Below the pieces are notes generated by a model. It did not search any database. It was not told the DNA's origin and worked only from the letters and a program-made list of their open reading frames with translations. A stretch of DNA of 64,000 nucleotides from Pseudomonas sp. dw_358 (GTDB lineage: Bacteria; Pseudomonadota; Gammaproteobacteria; Pseudomonadales; Pseudomonadaceae): positions 1 through 64,000 of the forward strand of contig NZ_JAAVUX010000003.1 of the NCBI RefSeq assembly GCF_018449655.1. Reading direction: 5' to 3'. Made by a program: the position numbers and the translations under genes. Shown piece after piece: positions 8,135 to 18,917 of the stretch. How positions within the stretch are numbered: the first letter of the stretch is position 1; each line of letters begins with the position of its first letter.

Positions 8135-9342
8135 AGGGCCTCCAGGCCACGGGCCAGATCGGCCTGCAAGTCGGCGACATCTTCAAGACCGACCGCCACG
8201 CGGATCAAGCTGTCGCGAATGCCGGCAGCATCACGCTCGGCCGGCGACAGGCGCCCGTGAGACGTGGTGGCCGGGTGGGTGATGGTGGTCTTGCTGTCAC
8301 CCAGGTTGGCGGTGATGGAAATCAGCCGAGTGGCATCGATAAAGCGCCAGGCGCCCTCTTTGCCGCCTTTGACCTCGAAGCTGACCACACCACCGAAACC
8401 GCGGGTCTGGCGTTTGGCCAACTCGTGCTGCGGGTGGCTCGGCAGTCCGGCGTAGTGCACCTTTTCAATGCCGTCTTGCTGCTCCAGCCATTCGGCCAAG
8501 GTCTGGGCGTTGGCGCAATGCTGACGCATCCGCAGGCTCAGGGTCTCTAGGCCCTTGAGGAAAATCCAGGCGTTGAACGGGCTCAGCGAGGCGCCCGCAG
8601 TGCGCACCACGCCGACCATCTCCTTCATGTGCTCGGCACGCCCCGCCACCACGCCGCCCATGCAACGGCCCTGGCCGTCGATGAACTTGGTCGCCGAGTG
8701 CACGACGATGTCGGCCCCCAGCTTCAGCGGTTGCTGCAGCGCCGGGGTGCTGAAGCAGTTGTCCACCACCAGTAACGTACCCTTGGCGTGGGCGATTTCG
8801 GCCAGGGCGGCAATATCCACCAGTTCGGCCAACGGGTTGGACGGCGATTCGACGAACAACAACTTGGTGTTCGGCTTGATGGCCTTTTCCCAACCGTCGA
8901 GGTTGGCCAGGGGGACGTAGTCGATCTCGATGCCGAAGCGTTTGAAATACTTGTCGAACAAGCTGATGGTCGAGCCGAACACGCTCTGGGAAATCAGCAC
9001 GTGGTCGCCCGCGCTGCACAGGCCCATGGCCACGGCGGTGATCGCGGCCATGCCGGTGGCGAAACCGACGGCCTGCTCGGCCCCTTCCATCGCCGCAATG
9101 CGCTCTTCGAACGAGCGCACCGTTGGGTTGGTGTAACGGGAATAGACATTGCCCGGCACTTCACCGGCAAAGCGCGCCGCAGCGTCGGCCGCGGTACGGA
9201 AAACATAGCTGGAGGTAAAGAACAGCGGGTCGCTGTGCTCCCCTTCCGGCGTACGGTGCTGGCCGGCGCGCACCGCGAGGGTGTCGAAAGCGACCCCTTC
9301 GAGGTCGCTGTCCAGTCGCCCGGCATCCCAATCCTGTGTCAT
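8131..9342 (-). CDS. metZ: O-succinylhomoserine sulfhydrylase MetZ
   Basis: This 403-residue PLP enzyme belongs to the Cys/Met metabolism family. The PLP lysine is in the motif [11 protein letters not shown], and the family signature [17 protein letters not shown] is visible. MetZ makes homocysteine directly from O-succinylhomoserine and sulfide, the direct-sulfhydrylation route to methionine in pseudomonads. The protein resembles cystathionine gamma-synthase, but the placement after purF and the sequence match MetZ. ATG start at 9342, 22 bp after purF. Confidence 0.93.
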   Translation of the reverse strand: MTQDWDAGRLDSDLEGVAFDTLAVRAGQHRTPEGEHSDPLFFTSSYVFRTAADAAARFAGEVPGNVYSRYTNPTVRSFEERIAAMEGAEQAVGFATGMAAITAVAMGLCSAGDHVLISQSVFGSTISLFDKYFKRFGIEIDYVPLANLDGWEKAIKPNTKLLFVESPSNPLAELVDIAALAEIAHAKGTLLVVDNCFSTPALQQPLKLGADIVVHSATKFIDGQGRCMGGVVAGRAEHMKEMVGVVRTAGASLSPFNAWIFLKGLETLSLRMRQHCANAQTLAEWLEQQDGIEKVHYAGLPSHPQHELAKRQTRGFGGVVSFEVKGGKEGAWRFIDATRLISITANLGDSKTTITHPATTSHGRLSPAERDAAGIRDSLIRVAVGLEDVADLQADLARGLEAL

Positions 9343-9364
9343 GCCGCTCGCTCCTCTGGTGCTG

Positions 9365-10870
9365 TCAGTTGTTGTACAGATCGATGATCGCGCTCACGGC
9401 CTGGGTCTTGACCTTGGAGGCGTCGTTACGCGCCTGCTCGATCCGGTTCAGGTAGTTTTCGTCGATATCGCCCGTGACGTATTTGCCGTCGAACACCGCG
9501 CAGTCGAAGTGATCGATCTTGACCTTGCCGCCACCCACCGCATCGATCAGGTCCGGCAGGTCCTGATAGATCAGCCAATCGGCGCCGATCAGGTCGGCCA
9601 CTTCCTGGGTGCTGCGGTTGTGTGCGATCAGCTCGTGAACGCTCGGCATGTCGATACCGTAGACGTTCGGGTAGCGCACGGCGGGCGCGGCCGAGCAGAA
9701 ATAGACGTTCTTGGCGCCGGCTTCGCGGGCCATCTGGATGATCTGCTTGCAGGTGGTGCCACGGACGATGGAGTCGTCCACCAGCATCACGTTCTTGCCG
9801 CGAAATTCCAGTTCGATGGCGTTGAGCTTCTGGCGCACGGATTTTTTCCGCGCCGCCTGGCCGGGCATGATGAAGGTCCGGCCGATGTAGCGGTTCTTCA
9901 CGAAGCCTTCGCGAAACTTGACGCCCAGGTGGTTGGCCAGTTCCAGTGCCGAGGTACGGCTGGTGTCCGGAATCGGGATGACCACGTCGATGTCATGCTC
10001 GGGACGCTCGCGCAGGATCTTCTCGGCGAGCTTTTCGCCCATGCGCAGGCGGGCCTTGTACACCGAGATACCGTCGATGATCGAGTCCGGACGCGCCAGG
10101 TAGACGTGCTCGAAAATGCATGGGGCATATTTCGGGTTCGGCGCGCACTGGCGGGTGTGCAACTGACCGCCTTCGGTTATGTACACCGCTTCGCCTGGCG
10201 CGAGGTCGCGGATCAGGGTGAAGCCGAGCACGTCCAGGGACACGCTCTCGGAGGCGATCATGTACTCGACGCCTTCGTCGGTGTGCCGCTGGCCGAAGAC
10301 GATGGGGCGAATGGCATTCGGGTCACGGAAACCGACGATGCCATAACCGGTGATCATGGCCACGACCGCATAGCCGCCCAGGCAGCGCTTGTGCACGTCG
10401 GTCACGGCAGCGAACACGTCTTCCTCGGTGGGCTGCAGCTTGCCGCGCACGGCCAGCTCATGGGCGAACACGTTGAGCAGCACCTCGGAGTCCGAACTGG
10501 TGTTGACGTGGCGCAGATCCGACTCGTAGATCTCCTTGGCCAGTTGCTCGACGTTGGTCAAGTTGCCGTTGTGGGCCAGGGTGATGCCATACGGCGAGTT
10601 GACATAGAACGGCTGGGCTTCGGCCGAGGTCGAGCTGCCCGCCGTTGGGTAGCGCACGTGGCCGATGCCCATGTGGCCGACCAGGCGCTGCATGTGACGT
10701 TGATGAAACACGTCACGCACCAGGCCATTGTCCTTGCGCAGAAACAACCGGCCATCATGACTGGTCACAATACCGGCAGCGTCCTGGCCGCGATGCTGGA
10801 GAACGGTTAAGGCGTCATAGAGCGCCTGATTGACGTTCGACTTACCGACGATACCGACGATGCCACACAT
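9365..10870 (-). CDS. purF: Amidophosphoribosyltransferase PurF
   Basis: PurF catalyses the first committed step of purine synthesis, moving glutamine amide nitrogen to PRPP. The protein has 501 residues when started at the ATG at 10870. That start places the catalytic cysteine at position 2 (MCGIVGIVG), as the N-terminal nucleophile mechanism requires; a longer start would bury it. The PRPP-binding motif [12 protein letters not shown] lies at about residue 365. It follows cvpA by 46 bp, the usual cvpA-purF pair. Confidence 0.97.
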   Translation of the reverse strand: MCGIVGIVGKSNVNQALYDALTVLQHRGQDAAGIVTSHDGRLFLRKDNGLVRDVFHQRHMQRLVGHMGIGHVRYPTAGSSTSAEAQPFYVNSPYGITLAHNGNLTNVEQLAKEIYESDLRHVNTSSDSEVLLNVFAHELAVRGKLQPTEEDVFAAVTDVHKRCLGGYAVVAMITGYGIVGFRDPNAIRPIVFGQRHTDEGVEYMIASESVSLDVLGFTLIRDLAPGEAVYITEGGQLHTRQCAPNPKYAPCIFEHVYLARPDSIIDGISVYKARLRMGEKLAEKILRERPEHDIDVVIPIPDTSRTSALELANHLGVKFREGFVKNRYIGRTFIMPGQAARKKSVRQKLNAIELEFRGKNVMLVDDSIVRGTTCKQIIQMAREAGAKNVYFCSAAPAVRYPNVYGIDMPSVHELIAHNRSTQEVADLIGADWLIYQDLPDLIDAVGGGKVKIDHFDCAVFDGKYVTGDIDENYLNRIEQARNDASKVKTQAVSAIIDLYNN

Positions 10871-10916
10871 GCGACGCAACCCCTACATAATGAATCTTGA
10901 CGAAGTACCTGCCCCG

Positions 10917-11477
10917 TCACTGCGCTTTGGCGGCAGCGGGAAACAGGTGCTCTTTGAACGGAATGTCCACCGGCGCGGTGATTCCGCTGGCAAGCCACTG
11001 GCTGGTCATCCCCAGAACGAGGTTTTTCGACCAGTCGGCAACCAAGAGAAACTTGGGTAACAAGGCGGACTGCTGCCACCACAGATCTTGTTGTACGGGG
11101 CCCAGGCTCAACAACCCGGCGGCCACCACCACCAGCAGGCCACCGCGCGCCGCGCCGAACACCATGCCCAGAAAGCGGTCGGTGCCAGACAGCCCGGTGA
11201 CACGAATCAACTCGCCGATCACATAGTTGATCAAGGCGCCGACCAGCAAGGTCGCGACGAACAGTACAGCGCAGCCAGCAATGACCCGCGCCGATGGCGT
11301 CTGTATATAGTTTTCGAAATACGGTGCCAGCCCGCCGCCGAACATCCAGGCCACCGCGCCGGCAACGATCCACGTGACCAACGACAGCGCTTCCTTGACG
11401 AAGCCACGGCTCAAGCTGATCAAAGCGGAGATGGCAATAATCGCGATTATTGCCCAGTCGACCCAGGTAAATGCCAC
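10917..11477 (-). CDS. cvpA: CvpA family membrane protein
   Basis: This 186-residue inner-membrane protein has about four hydrophobic segments. It opens with WVDWAIIAIIAISALISLSRGF, the conserved CvpA start. CvpA was named for colicin V production and has since been linked to envelope stress and bile tolerance; its biochemical role remains unclear. The start codon is GTG (MAFTWVDW), with no strong ribosome binding site. A promoter lies 31-59 bp upstream. Confidence 0.92.
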   Translation of the reverse strand: MAFTWVDWAIIAIIAISALISLSRGFVKEALSLVTWIVAGAVAWMFGGGLAPYFENYIQTPSARVIAGCAVLFVATLLVGALINYVIGELIRVTGLSGTDRFLGMVFGAARGGLLVVVAAGLLSLGPVQQDLWWQQSALLPKFLLVADWSKNLVLGMTSQWLASGITAPVDIPFKEHLFPAAAKAQ

Positions 11478-11507
11478 GTTACGGCCCGCTGACAGTTAAG
11501 GCGGCGC

Positions 11508-11536
11508 ATTTTAGCAGAGCGGTGGCTGATGGGTAA
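11508..11536 (-). promoter_or_regulatory. Probable sigma-70 promoter for cvpA-purF-metZ
   Basis: TTACCC and TAAAAT are separated by 17 bp on the minus strand, giving a predicted leader of about 25 nt before cvpA. Between this promoter and dedD lie two perfect small hairpins (around 11563-11577 and 11592-11611) without a T tract, so they are not classical terminators. Confidence 0.6.
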
Positions 11537-11614
11537 GCGGTGATTGTCTGGGCGGGGGATAGTTCCATTCTATGGAACCCGACGGGGGAGTTCCCGAGCC
11601 AACTCGGGAGTGAT

Positions 11615-12283
11615 CTAACCCTTCTCCGGCGCGAACCGCACCACGATGCCCTTGATGTTCTGCTGGCGGGCGATCACGTCACGGACCCGCTCGGCCTCGG
11701 CGCGGTCGATCAGCGGCCCGACGAAGACCCGGTTCTTGCCATCGGCCGAACGCACATAGGCGTTATAGCCTTGGCTGCGCAGCGTCTTCTGCAAGCCGTC
11801 GGCGCTGGCGCGGGTGGCAAGGCTGGCCAGTTGGATCGACCAACTGATGGGCAAGCCGTTGGGGTCGATCTTCGGCGCGGTATCAGCTTTCGCTGGTGTG
11901 GCGGCCACCGGCTGAACCGGCGCCGGCCTGGCCGCCGCCGGCTTGCTCGGTGCCGTGGCCATGGGCTTGATCGGCATGGACGGCGCCGCCTTGATGGGCT
12001 CGGCCGTCGCTGGAACTGCCTGCGCCTGCTGGTCCTGCTCCTGTTGCTCCTGCTCCTCTTGCGCCTGGGCTTCGGACGTCAACGGCTGGGGCTCGGGCAC
12101 CGGCACGCTGTCCACCTTCACCTCAGGCAGCACCGGCGCTTGCGGCGCCTGGGGTGCATCGACACGCACCTGACGCAACTCGTCTTCACGGGAAAACAGC
12201 ATCGGCAGAAAGATCACCGCCAAGGCGATCAGTACCAGCGCACCGACCATCCGCTGCTTGAAGACGTTATCCAGCAAAGCCAT
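11615..12283 (-). CDS. dedD: DedD-like SPOR-domain membrane protein
   Basis: This 222-residue protein has a short cytoplasmic start, one membrane segment (VGALVLIALAVIFLPMLF), a Pro/Gln/Glu-rich linker, and a C-terminal SPOR domain (PISWSIQLASLATRASADG to GIVVRFAPEKG). SPOR domains bind denuded peptidoglycan at the septum, so a cell-division role is expected. The ATG at 12283 has GGAGG nine bases upstream. The gene overlaps the folC end by 17 bp. It is the usual neighbour of folC and cvpA in gammaproteobacteria. Confidence 0.88.
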   Translation of the reverse strand: MALLDNVFKQRMVGALVLIALAVIFLPMLFSREDELRQVRVDAPQAPQAPVLPEVKVDSVPVPEPQPLTSEAQAQEEQEQQEQDQQAQAVPATAEPIKAAPSMPIKPMATAPSKPAAARPAPVQPVAATPAKADTAPKIDPNGLPISWSIQLASLATRASADGLQKTLRSQGYNAYVRSADGKNRVFVGPLIDRAEAERVRDVIARQQNIKGIVVRFAPEKG

Positions 12284-13574
12284 CGAGCCCATCCTCCGGG
12301 GCGTGCCGAGCGGTCCATTCGAGAGCCTCGGCCACGCTATAAAATGATCCGAATACGAGAATCTCATCATCGGCGCTGGCATTGCGGCACTGAGCGTCCA
12401 GTGCCTGGGCAATGCTGCCATAGGACGCCACATCGGCGCCAAGGTTCTCCAGCGCGGCCTGCAACTCGTTTGCCGGACGTGAACGCGGGGTGGGCAATGG
12501 GGCCACCGCCCAGCTCTGCACCTGGGTAGCCAACGGCGCCAGTACCCCTGGCAAATCCTTGTCGGCCAACAAGCCGAACACCGCCAGACGTCGACCCACC
12601 AAGGGCTGCACCGCCAGACGGCCAGCCAGGTAATGCGCTGCATGGGCGTTGTGGCCCACGTCCAGCAGCAGGTTCAGGGTCTTGCCTTGCCAAACCACCG
12701 TGCGCCGGTCGAGGCGCCCGGTGACTCGCGTTTCCTGCAGCGCGCGCGCCATGCGTGCGGCATCCCGAGGCAGATCGAGCAGGACAAACGCCTGCAAGGC
12801 CAGCGCAGCGTTTTCCATGGGCAGGCTGAGCAGCGGCAGCGACATCAGCTCCACTGGCAGACCTTCGCTGTCCAGGCCGCGCCATGACCAGTCGTCACTG
12901 CCCACGGTCAGATCGTACTCGTGACCCCGGCGGTAGAACGGGCAATCCAGTTCGGCGACCTTGTCCAGCAGCGGTTGCGGCGGCTGCAGGTCACCGCACA
13001 GGGCCGGACGGCCCGCACGCAGGATGCCGGCTTTCTCCATGGCCACCGATTCGCGGGTATTGCCCAGGTATTCGGCATGGTCCAGGCCAATGCTGGTGAT
13101 CAGCGACAGGTCGGCATCGATCAGATTCACCGTGTCCAGTCGGCCGCCCAGCCCCACTTCCAACACCACGGCGTCCAGCTCGCTGCGCTGGAACAACCAG
13201 AACGCCGCCAGGGTACCCATCTCGAAGTAAGTCAGGGTAGTGTCCCCCCGCGCCGCTTCCACGGCACTGAAGGCTTCGCATAGCTGGGCATCGCTGGCCT
13301 CGACGCCATTGATCTGCACCCGCTCGTTGTAACGCAGCAGGTGCGGCGAGCTGTAGACGCCGACCTTCAATTCGCGATCAGCCAGCAACGCGGCCAGAAA
13401 GGCGCAGGTCGAGCCTTTGCCATTGGTGCCGGTGACTGTGATCACCCGTGGCGCCGGGCGATCCAGACCGAGCCGGGCCGCCACCTGTTGCGAACGCTCC
13501 AGCCCCATGTCGATGGCCGACGGGTGAAGCTGTTCGAGATAGGCGAGCCACTCGCCCAGGTTGCGCTCGGTCAT
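12267..13574 (-). CDS. folC: Bifunctional dihydrofolate synthase/folylpolyglutamate synthase FolC
   Basis: This 435-residue Mur-ligase-like enzyme adds glutamate to dihydropteroate and extends folate polyglutamates. The ATP-binding loop is [10 protein letters not shown] at about residue 46. Typical later motifs are [28 protein letters not shown] and LDVGHNAHA. The ATG overlaps the accD stop by 4 bp (ATGA) and the gene overlaps dedD by 17 bp, so expression is likely coupled along accD-folC-dedD. Confidence 0.96.
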   Translation of the reverse strand: MTERNLGEWLAYLEQLHPSAIDMGLERSQQVAARLGLDRPAPRVITVTGTNGKGSTCAFLAALLADRELKVGVYSSPHLLRYNERVQINGVEASDAQLCEAFSAVEAARGDTTLTYFEMGTLAAFWLFQRSELDAVVLEVGLGGRLDTVNLIDADLSLITSIGLDHAEYLGNTRESVAMEKAGILRAGRPALCGDLQPPQPLLDKVAELDCPFYRRGHEYDLTVGSDDWSWRGLDSEGLPVELMSLPLLSLPMENAALALQAFVLLDLPRDAARMARALQETRVTGRLDRRTVVWQGKTLNLLLDVGHNAHAAHYLAGRLAVQPLVGRRLAVFGLLADKDLPGVLAPLATQVQSWAVAPLPTPRSRPANELQAALENLGADVASYGSIAQALDAQCRNASADDEILVFGSFYSVAEALEWTARHAPEDGLDGFAG

Positions 13575-14491
13575 ACGTTGGCAGGCGCCGGCGGGATGAC
13601 CATCGGTTCGATGGCCTTGGCCACGAAGTGCGGCGTCGGCAGGCCCATCATCTGCGCCAGCAGGTTGCCCAGGCGTGGGCGCAGCTCCTGACGGGAAACG
13701 ATCAGGTCGATGGCGCCATGCTCCAGCAGGAATTCACTGCGCTGGAAGCCTTCGGGCAGTTTTTCGCGCACTGTCTGCTCGATCACGCGCGGGCCGGCAA
13801 AGCCGATCAGCGCCTTGGGCTCGGCCACGATCACATCGCCCAACATCGCCAGGCTGGCGGAAACGCCACCGTAGACCGGGTCGGTCAGCACAGAAATGAA
13901 CGGCAGGCCCTCTTCACGCAGACGGGCAAGGACGGCGGAGGTCTTGGCCATTTGCATCAGCGAGATCAGGGCTTCCTGCATCCGCGCGCCACCGGAGGCG
14001 GCGAAACAGATCATCGGACAACGGTTTTCCAGGGCATAGTTGGCGGCGCGCACAAAGCGCTCACCGACGATGGCGCCCATGGAGCCACCCATGAAGGAAA
14101 ATTCGAAGGCGCAGGCGACCACGGGCATGCCCAGCAGGCTGCCGCTCATGGAGATCAGCGCGTCTTTCTCGCCGGTCTGTTTCTGAGCCGCAGTGAGGCG
14201 GTCCTTGTACTTCTTGCCGTCGCGGAATTTCAGGCGATCAACCGGCTCCAGATCAGCCCCCAGCTCGGCGCGACCTTCTTCATCGAGAAAGATGTCCAGG
14301 CGGGCCCGGGCGCCAATGCGCATGTGGTGGTTGCACTTGGGGCAGACGTCGAGGGTCTTTTCCAGTTCCGGCCGATAGAGCACGGCCTCACAGTTCGGAC
14401 ATTTGTGCCAGAGGCCTTCAGGCACCGAGCTCTTTTTAACCTCGGAACGCATGATCGAAGGGATCAGTTTGTCTACCAACCAGTTGCTCAT
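13571..14491 (-). CDS. accD: Acetyl-CoA carboxylase carboxyltransferase subunit beta, AccD
   Basis: This 306-residue AccD forms the carboxyltransferase of acetyl-CoA carboxylase with AccA, making malonyl-CoA for fatty acids. The N-terminal zinc ribbon has two CxxC pairs (CPNC near residue 28 and CPKC further on). The crotonase-like core includes [12 protein letters not shown] and SGGARMQE. The start at 14491 ([12 protein letters not shown]) is the family-standard one; upstream in-frame sequence is not coding-like. Confidence 0.97.
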   Translation of the reverse strand: MSNWLVDKLIPSIMRSEVKKSSVPEGLWHKCPNCEAVLYRPELEKTLDVCPKCNHHMRIGARARLDIFLDEEGRAELGADLEPVDRLKFRDGKKYKDRLTAAQKQTGEKDALISMSGSLLGMPVVACAFEFSFMGGSMGAIVGERFVRAANYALENRCPMICFAASGGARMQEALISLMQMAKTSAVLARLREEGLPFISVLTDPVYGGVSASLAMLGDVIVAEPKALIGFAGPRVIEQTVREKLPEGFQRSEFLLEHGAIDLIVSRQELRPRLGNLLAQMMGLPTPHFVAKAIEPMVIPPAPANV

Positions 14492-14573
14492 GCTGTTTTT
14501 CTCCAGTACCGGCAAATCAAATTCATGGGTGAAGCGAACGTTAGTGGACGGCGTCGAGTCAACAGCCGTCACA

Positions 14574-15197
14574 TCATTGCGCAGCGCGTACGGCGCGCAT
14601 GAACGCTTCGATCTTGTGTGGGTCCTTGATGCCCTTGGCCGCCTCGACCCCGCCGCTGACATCCACGGCGTAGGGCCTCACGCGGGCAATGGCCTGGCCG
14701 ACATTGTCGGCCGAGAGGCCGCCCGCGAGGATGATCGGCTGGCTCAGGTGCTCGGGCACCAGTGACCAGTCGAACGCCTCGCCGGTGCCACCGGGTACAC
14801 CCTGGACGAAAGTATCGAGCAGAATGCCGCGAGCGCTGGCGTAACGTTGGCACTGCGCCTCCAGATCATCCCCTGCGCGCACCCGCAGTGCCTTGATGTA
14901 GGGACGCGCGTAACGGCTGCATTGCTCGGGGGGCTCGTCGCCGTGGAACTGCAGCAGGTCCAGCGGCACGGCTTCGAGAATCTCTTCCAGCTCGCAGCTG
15001 CTGGCGTTGACGAACAGACCCACGGTGGTGACGAAAGGCGGCAGCGCAGCGAGGATCGCCCGCGCTTGCTGCACGCTCACCGCCCGAGGGCTTTTCTCGT
15101 AGAACACCAGGCCAATGGCATCGGCCCCTGCCTCGGCAGCGGCCAGAGCATCCTCAATGCGCGTAATACCGCAGATTTTGCTGCGAACGGCGGACAT
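14574..15197 (-). CDS. trpF: Phosphoribosylanthranilate isomerase TrpF
   Basis: This 207-residue TIM-barrel enzyme of tryptophan synthesis converts N-(5-phosphoribosyl)anthranilate to CdRP. The catalytic cysteine is in KICGITR near the N-terminus and the catalytic aspartate is in DVSGGVE near the C-terminus. The ATG at 15197 has GAGG ten bases upstream. It is separate from other trp genes and sits between truA and accD, as usual in Pseudomonas. Confidence 0.96.
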   Translation of the reverse strand: MSAVRSKICGITRIEDALAAAEAGADAIGLVFYEKSPRAVSVQQARAILAALPPFVTTVGLFVNASSCELEEILEAVPLDLLQFHGDEPPEQCSRYARPYIKALRVRAGDDLEAQCQRYASARGILLDTFVQGVPGGTGEAFDWSLVPEHLSQPIILAGGLSADNVGQAIARVRPYAVDVSGGVEAAKGIKDPHKIEAFMRAVRAAQ

Positions 15198-15287
15198 ATC
15201 GTAGGGACCTCGGCAGGGCATCAAAGCGTCGAATAGTAGCAAATCCGGCGCGCCGCGTGTAGGCGTGTACACAGGCCAAGTCAGGGC

Positions 15288-16145
15288 TTACGCCAGCGGC
15301 AGGTCGAAACCGGTCAAAAAGTGTGGACCGAGGTAGCGTTCCGGCAGTTCAAATTCGTCGCGGTATTCCACTTTGACCAGATACAGGCCAAACGGATGAG
15401 CGGTGATGCCGCCACTGCGACGGACACGGCTATCCAGCACTTCCCGGGCCCACAGCGGCTCGCGCTCCCCTGCCCCGATGGTCATCAGCACACCGGCGAT
15501 GTTACGCACCATGTGGTGCAGAAACGCATTGGCGCGGATGTCGATGACGATCATCTTGCCGTGCTGGCTGACCTGAAGATGATGGATCTGCTTGATCGGC
15601 GACTTGGCTTGGCACTGCCCGGCACGAAAGGCGCTGAAGTCGTGGGTACCGACCAGATGCGCAGCGGCCTCGGCCATGCACGTGACGTCCAGCGGGCGGT
15701 GGTTCCAGGTGATTTCCTCGCCCAGGTGGGCCGGACGGATCTGGTCGTTGTAGATCACGTAGCGGTAACGCCGGGCAATGGCCTTGAAACGCGCGTGAAA
15801 ATGCGCAGGCATCGCGCGCGCCCAGGTCACGCTGACGTCGTGGGGCAAGTTGATGTTGGCGCCCATCACCCAGGCTTTCATGCTGCGCACGGCCTGGGTG
15901 TCAAAATGCACCACCTGCCCACAGGCATGCACACCGGCATCCGTACGCCCGGCGCATTGCAAAGAGACCGGTGAGTCGGCCACGGTCGACAGGGCTTTTT
16001 CCAGGGTTTCCTGAACCGTCGGCACGCCGCTGGCCTGACGCTGCCAGCCGCGGTAACGCGAGCCTTTGTATTCCACGCCCAAGGCGATTCGGGAAAAGCC
16101 GGCGGCGGCCATTTCAGCCGCCGCCGTGTCGTCGAAAGTGTTCAA
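15288..16145 (-). CDS. truA: tRNA pseudouridine(38-40) synthase TruA
   Basis: TruA modifies uridines 38-40 in the anticodon stem-loop. The catalytic aspartate is in CAGRTDAGVHACGQVVHF. The open frame gives 285 residues if the TTG at 16145 is used. An in-frame ATG at 16112 would give 274 residues and begins just before the conserved IALGVEYKGSRYRGWQRQ. Neither start has a clear ribosome binding site, so the exact N-terminus is uncertain. It lies 81 bp downstream of fimV. Confidence 0.95.
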   Translation of the reverse strand: MNTFDDTAAAEMAAAGFSRIALGVEYKGSRYRGWQRQASGVPTVQETLEKALSTVADSPVSLQCAGRTDAGVHACGQVVHFDTQAVRSMKAWVMGANINLPHDVSVTWARAMPAHFHARFKAIARRYRYVIYNDQIRPAHLGEEITWNHRPLDVTCMAEAAAHLVGTHDFSAFRAGQCQAKSPIKQIHHLQVSQHGKMIVIDIRANAFLHHMVRNIAGVLMTIGAGEREPLWAREVLDSRVRRSGGITAHPFGLYLVKVEYRDEFELPERYLGPHFLTGFDLPLA

Positions 16146-16226
16146 GAAAGGCGTGCCTGTCGATTGCAGCGAGGGCGCGCATTATACGGGCACGGGACGG
16201 CAACATCCATTGGGCCCCGTCACGCG

Positions 16227-18797
16227 TCAAGCCAGCCGGGCAATCATTTCCTGAGCTTCGGCCTGTTGCCTGGCATTGCCTTCGCGCAGTACTTCGTCAA
16301 GGATGTCCCGTGCACCTTCGTTGTCGGCCATCTCGATGTAGGCACGCGCCAGGTCGAGCTTGGTGGCGGCTTCATCAGTGCCCGAGAGGAAGTCGAAGTC
16401 CTCTTCGTTGTCCAGCTCAGCCAGTTCTTCCGGGCTCGGCGGCTTGTTGAATGGCTCGGCCACGGCCGGACGACCAAGGCTTTCAGACAGGCGATCCAGC
16501 TCCGCCGTCACCCGCGCGTGATCGGCCTTGGGCGGCTGCGGTTCCGGGTCTTCAGCCAGCGCCAGATCGAAATCGTCCGGCAGGTCGAGGTCATCTTCAT
16601 GTTCGGCCGCTGGGGTCACCGGCGGCTCGTTGACATCTAGGTCGAAGTCGCTGAGGTCGTCGTGATCGGCTTCCACTTCGGCCGGCTTCGGAGCCTGCTG
16701 CTCGGCGAGCATCGACTCGAAATCCAGGTCGTTGTCGAGCTCGGCATGATTGGCGGCGTCACCCGTGCCCTCGAAATCGTCCAGGCTGAGATCGAAGTCG
16801 CTGTCGAAGGTGTCGATTGGATCGGCAGCGCCAGGTTCGTCGTTGAGCAGGTCCTTGACGTAGTCGGCGTCCATCTGAGCGGCCACCGCTGCGGCCCCGG
16901 CGGCGGCGGCAGCCACAGCAAGCATGGCCGGGAAGCGGTTTTTCAGGGTCTCGACATCGGCATGATTCTGGCCGGTGGCGGTCAGCAGACGCTCCTGGCC
17001 GATGAAGCCGTCGCGATCGCCTTGGCGACCATAGACTTCCATCAGTTTGAGGCGCAGATCGCTCCGCTTGGGCTCGCGGTCGATGGCGCCTTCCAGCAGC
17101 TCGGCGGCGCGGTTGAGCCGGCCCAGAGTGATCGACTGCTCCACTTCGGGCAGCACATCGACCGGCATCTCGGCGCTCGGCACCAGGCCAGGCGTCGGGA
17201 TCACGGTCTGTGCCGGCGGCGGAGCGAAGGTGGTCGGGGTGTGGTTGGCGGCTGCCGCTGCGGCGGCTGCAGCAGCAGCGGCAGAAGCCGCCACCACCGC
17301 CGGCGCTAACTGGACATTCGGACCTGGACGCTCGAGACCGTCGAAACTGCTCTCGGGCATGTCATAGTCCTCATGACTGATCTCGGCCTCTTCTGCTAGA
17401 GCGCGGGCCATGCGCGTATGCTTTTCGGCCTCCAACTGGGCCTTGCGTCGTCGCGCGAGCAACAGCAGCAGGAGCAGCACCACCAGCAGCCCCCCCCCTG
17501 CGATCAGGCCCAGCAACAGCGGATTGGCCAGCAGTTTGTCAGTGTCGCTGCGGGTGTCCAGCGGAGGCTGGCTGGCTTCCAGCGGCTTGTCCGCCGGGGC
17601 GGCCTGAGGTGTGGCCGCGTCAGGCGCCGAAGCGAGTTGCGCGTTGACCGGCGGCGTGGCGGTCGCCGGTGCCGGCGTGGCCGCAGGCGCGGTTGCCGGA
17701 GTTGGCGTCGCGGCAGCAGTTGGTGTGGCGGCCGGGGTCGCTGTCGCTGCCGCTTCCAGACGCGCCAGTTGATCGGTCTTCAATTGCAGCAGTTTCTGCG
17801 CCTTGTCGAGCTGGCTTTGCAGGTCGGCATTGCGGCTTTGCAATTCGTCATTGGCACGCTTGGTGGTGTCGAGGCTTTCCTGGGCCACCGCGAGTTTCTC
17901 GCTGAGTACCCGGGCATCGCCCGCACGACCTTTGCCGGCCTTGCCTTCACCGCTGCCGGAGACGAGGCTGAGCTTGTCGGCGGGCTGCTTGGGCGCCGGA
18001 GCCGGGCTGCCAGCCCCGCGGCGGGTCGCATCCACCTGCTGAGCCCGTGGCCCGAGGCGACGGCCCTCTCGCCAGGCGGCATTCTGCCGGGAGACTTCGG
18101 CCACTGCCTGGTTTTGCGGCAGGGCGGTGCTTTGCTGTGGATCCGGCAGACGCAGGATCTGGCCGGTCTTGATCAGGTTGATGTTGCCGTCGATGAAGGC
18201 ATCGGGGTTGAGCGCCTGAATGGCCAGCATGGTCTGCTGCACGCTGGCGCCCTTGCCGACCTTCTGGGCGATATCCCATAGGGTGTCTCGGGGCGTGGTG
18301 GTGTACTGGGCGCTGGGTGCCGTCGGTGTAGTCACGGCCGGCGCCGGGGTCTGCGTCGCCGGGGTGGCGGCAGCCGCCTGGGCGGTCTGTGGCGAGAATT
18401 TGCTCGGGTCCAGCAACATGCTGTAGTCGCGCAATTGGCGACCGCTTGGCCAGTTGACCTGGACCAGAAACTTAACCAGCGGCTCGCTGACCGGCTTGCT
18501 GGAGGTCACGCGAATGACGCTGCGCCCGTTGGGGGTGATCACCGGGGTGAAGGTCAGATCATCGAGGTAAGCCGGCCGCGGGATGCCGGCCTTGGCGAAC
18601 TCGGCCGCTGGCGCCAGCACAGGCTTGACATCGTTGGCGGTGAGATCACGGACATCGAGCAGTTCGATATCCGCCTGCAGTGGCTGGTTCGCGCTGGAGC
18701 GCAGGGTCAGTTCCCCCAGGCCCAGTGCATGCGCCATACCGGAGGACAGCGCCGTAGCGGCGGCAATTGCTAACACCAGCTTGCGAACTTGAACCAT
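16227..18797 (-). CDS. fimV: FimV, peptidoglycan-binding polar hub protein
   Basis: This 856-residue protein begins with a signal peptide (cleavage near AHA-LGL, about residue 24) followed by the FimV N-terminal domain. A LysM domain (DTLWDIAQKVGKG to GQILRLPDPQ, about 160-215) follows, then a coiled coil (AQESLDTTKRANDELQSRN onward), a Pro/Ala/Thr linker, and one membrane segment (GGGLLVVLLLLLLLARRRK). A long acidic cytoplasmic region and a C-terminal TPR-like motif (KLDLARAYIEMADNEGARDIL) complete it. In pseudomonads FimV organises the pole for type IV pili, twitching and cAMP signalling. Two alanine-rich runs in the cytoplasmic part use mixed codons. Confidence 0.93.
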   Translation of the reverse strand: MVQVRKLVLAIAAATALSSGMAHALGLGELTLRSSANQPLQADIELLDVRDLTANDVKPVLAPAAEFAKAGIPRPAYLDDLTFTPVITPNGRSVIRVTSSKPVSEPLVKFLVQVNWPSGRQLRDYSMLLDPSKFSPQTAQAAAATPATQTPAPAVTTPTAPSAQYTTTPRDTLWDIAQKVGKGASVQQTMLAIQALNPDAFIDGNINLIKTGQILRLPDPQQSTALPQNQAVAEVSRQNAAWREGRRLGPRAQQVDATRRGAGSPAPAPKQPADKLSLVSGSGEGKAGKGRAGDARVLSEKLAVAQESLDTTKRANDELQSRNADLQSQLDKAQKLLQLKTDQLARLEAAATATPAATPTAAATPTPATAPAATPAPATATPPVNAQLASAPDAATPQAAPADKPLEASQPPLDTRSDTDKLLANPLLLGLIAGGGLLVVLLLLLLLARRRKAQLEAEKHTRMARALAEEAEISHEDYDMPESSFDGLERPGPNVQLAPAVVAASAAAAAAAAAAAANHTPTTFAPPPAQTVIPTPGLVPSAEMPVDVLPEVEQSITLGRLNRAAELLEGAIDREPKRSDLRLKLMEVYGRQGDRDGFIGQERLLTATGQNHADVETLKNRFPAMLAVAAAAAGAAAVAAQMDADYVKDLLNDEPGAADPIDTFDSDFDLSLDDFEGTGDAANHAELDNDLDFESMLAEQQAPKPAEVEADHDDLSDFDLDVNEPPVTPAAEHEDDLDLPDDFDLALAEDPEPQPPKADHARVTAELDRLSESLGRPAVAEPFNKPPSPEELAELDNEEDFDFLSGTDEAATKLDLARAYIEMADNEGARDILDEVLREGNARQQAEAQEMIARLA

Positions 18798-18917
18798 GAC
18801 CTCATCCTTTGTTTGTATATTCCTCGGCTAGCGAGAACACGCCTTTGCCGGGTGACGTATCAACGACACGCGTCCCACACAGCGAGAACCGTTATGCAAA
18901 TTGCACCCAAGTATCTT

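Noticed and set aside
17230..17300. Poly-alanine tract of fimV as a slippage-prone phase-variable repeat
   Set aside because: The alanine codons are mixed (GCC, GCG, GCT, GCA), so there is no perfect nucleotide repeat.
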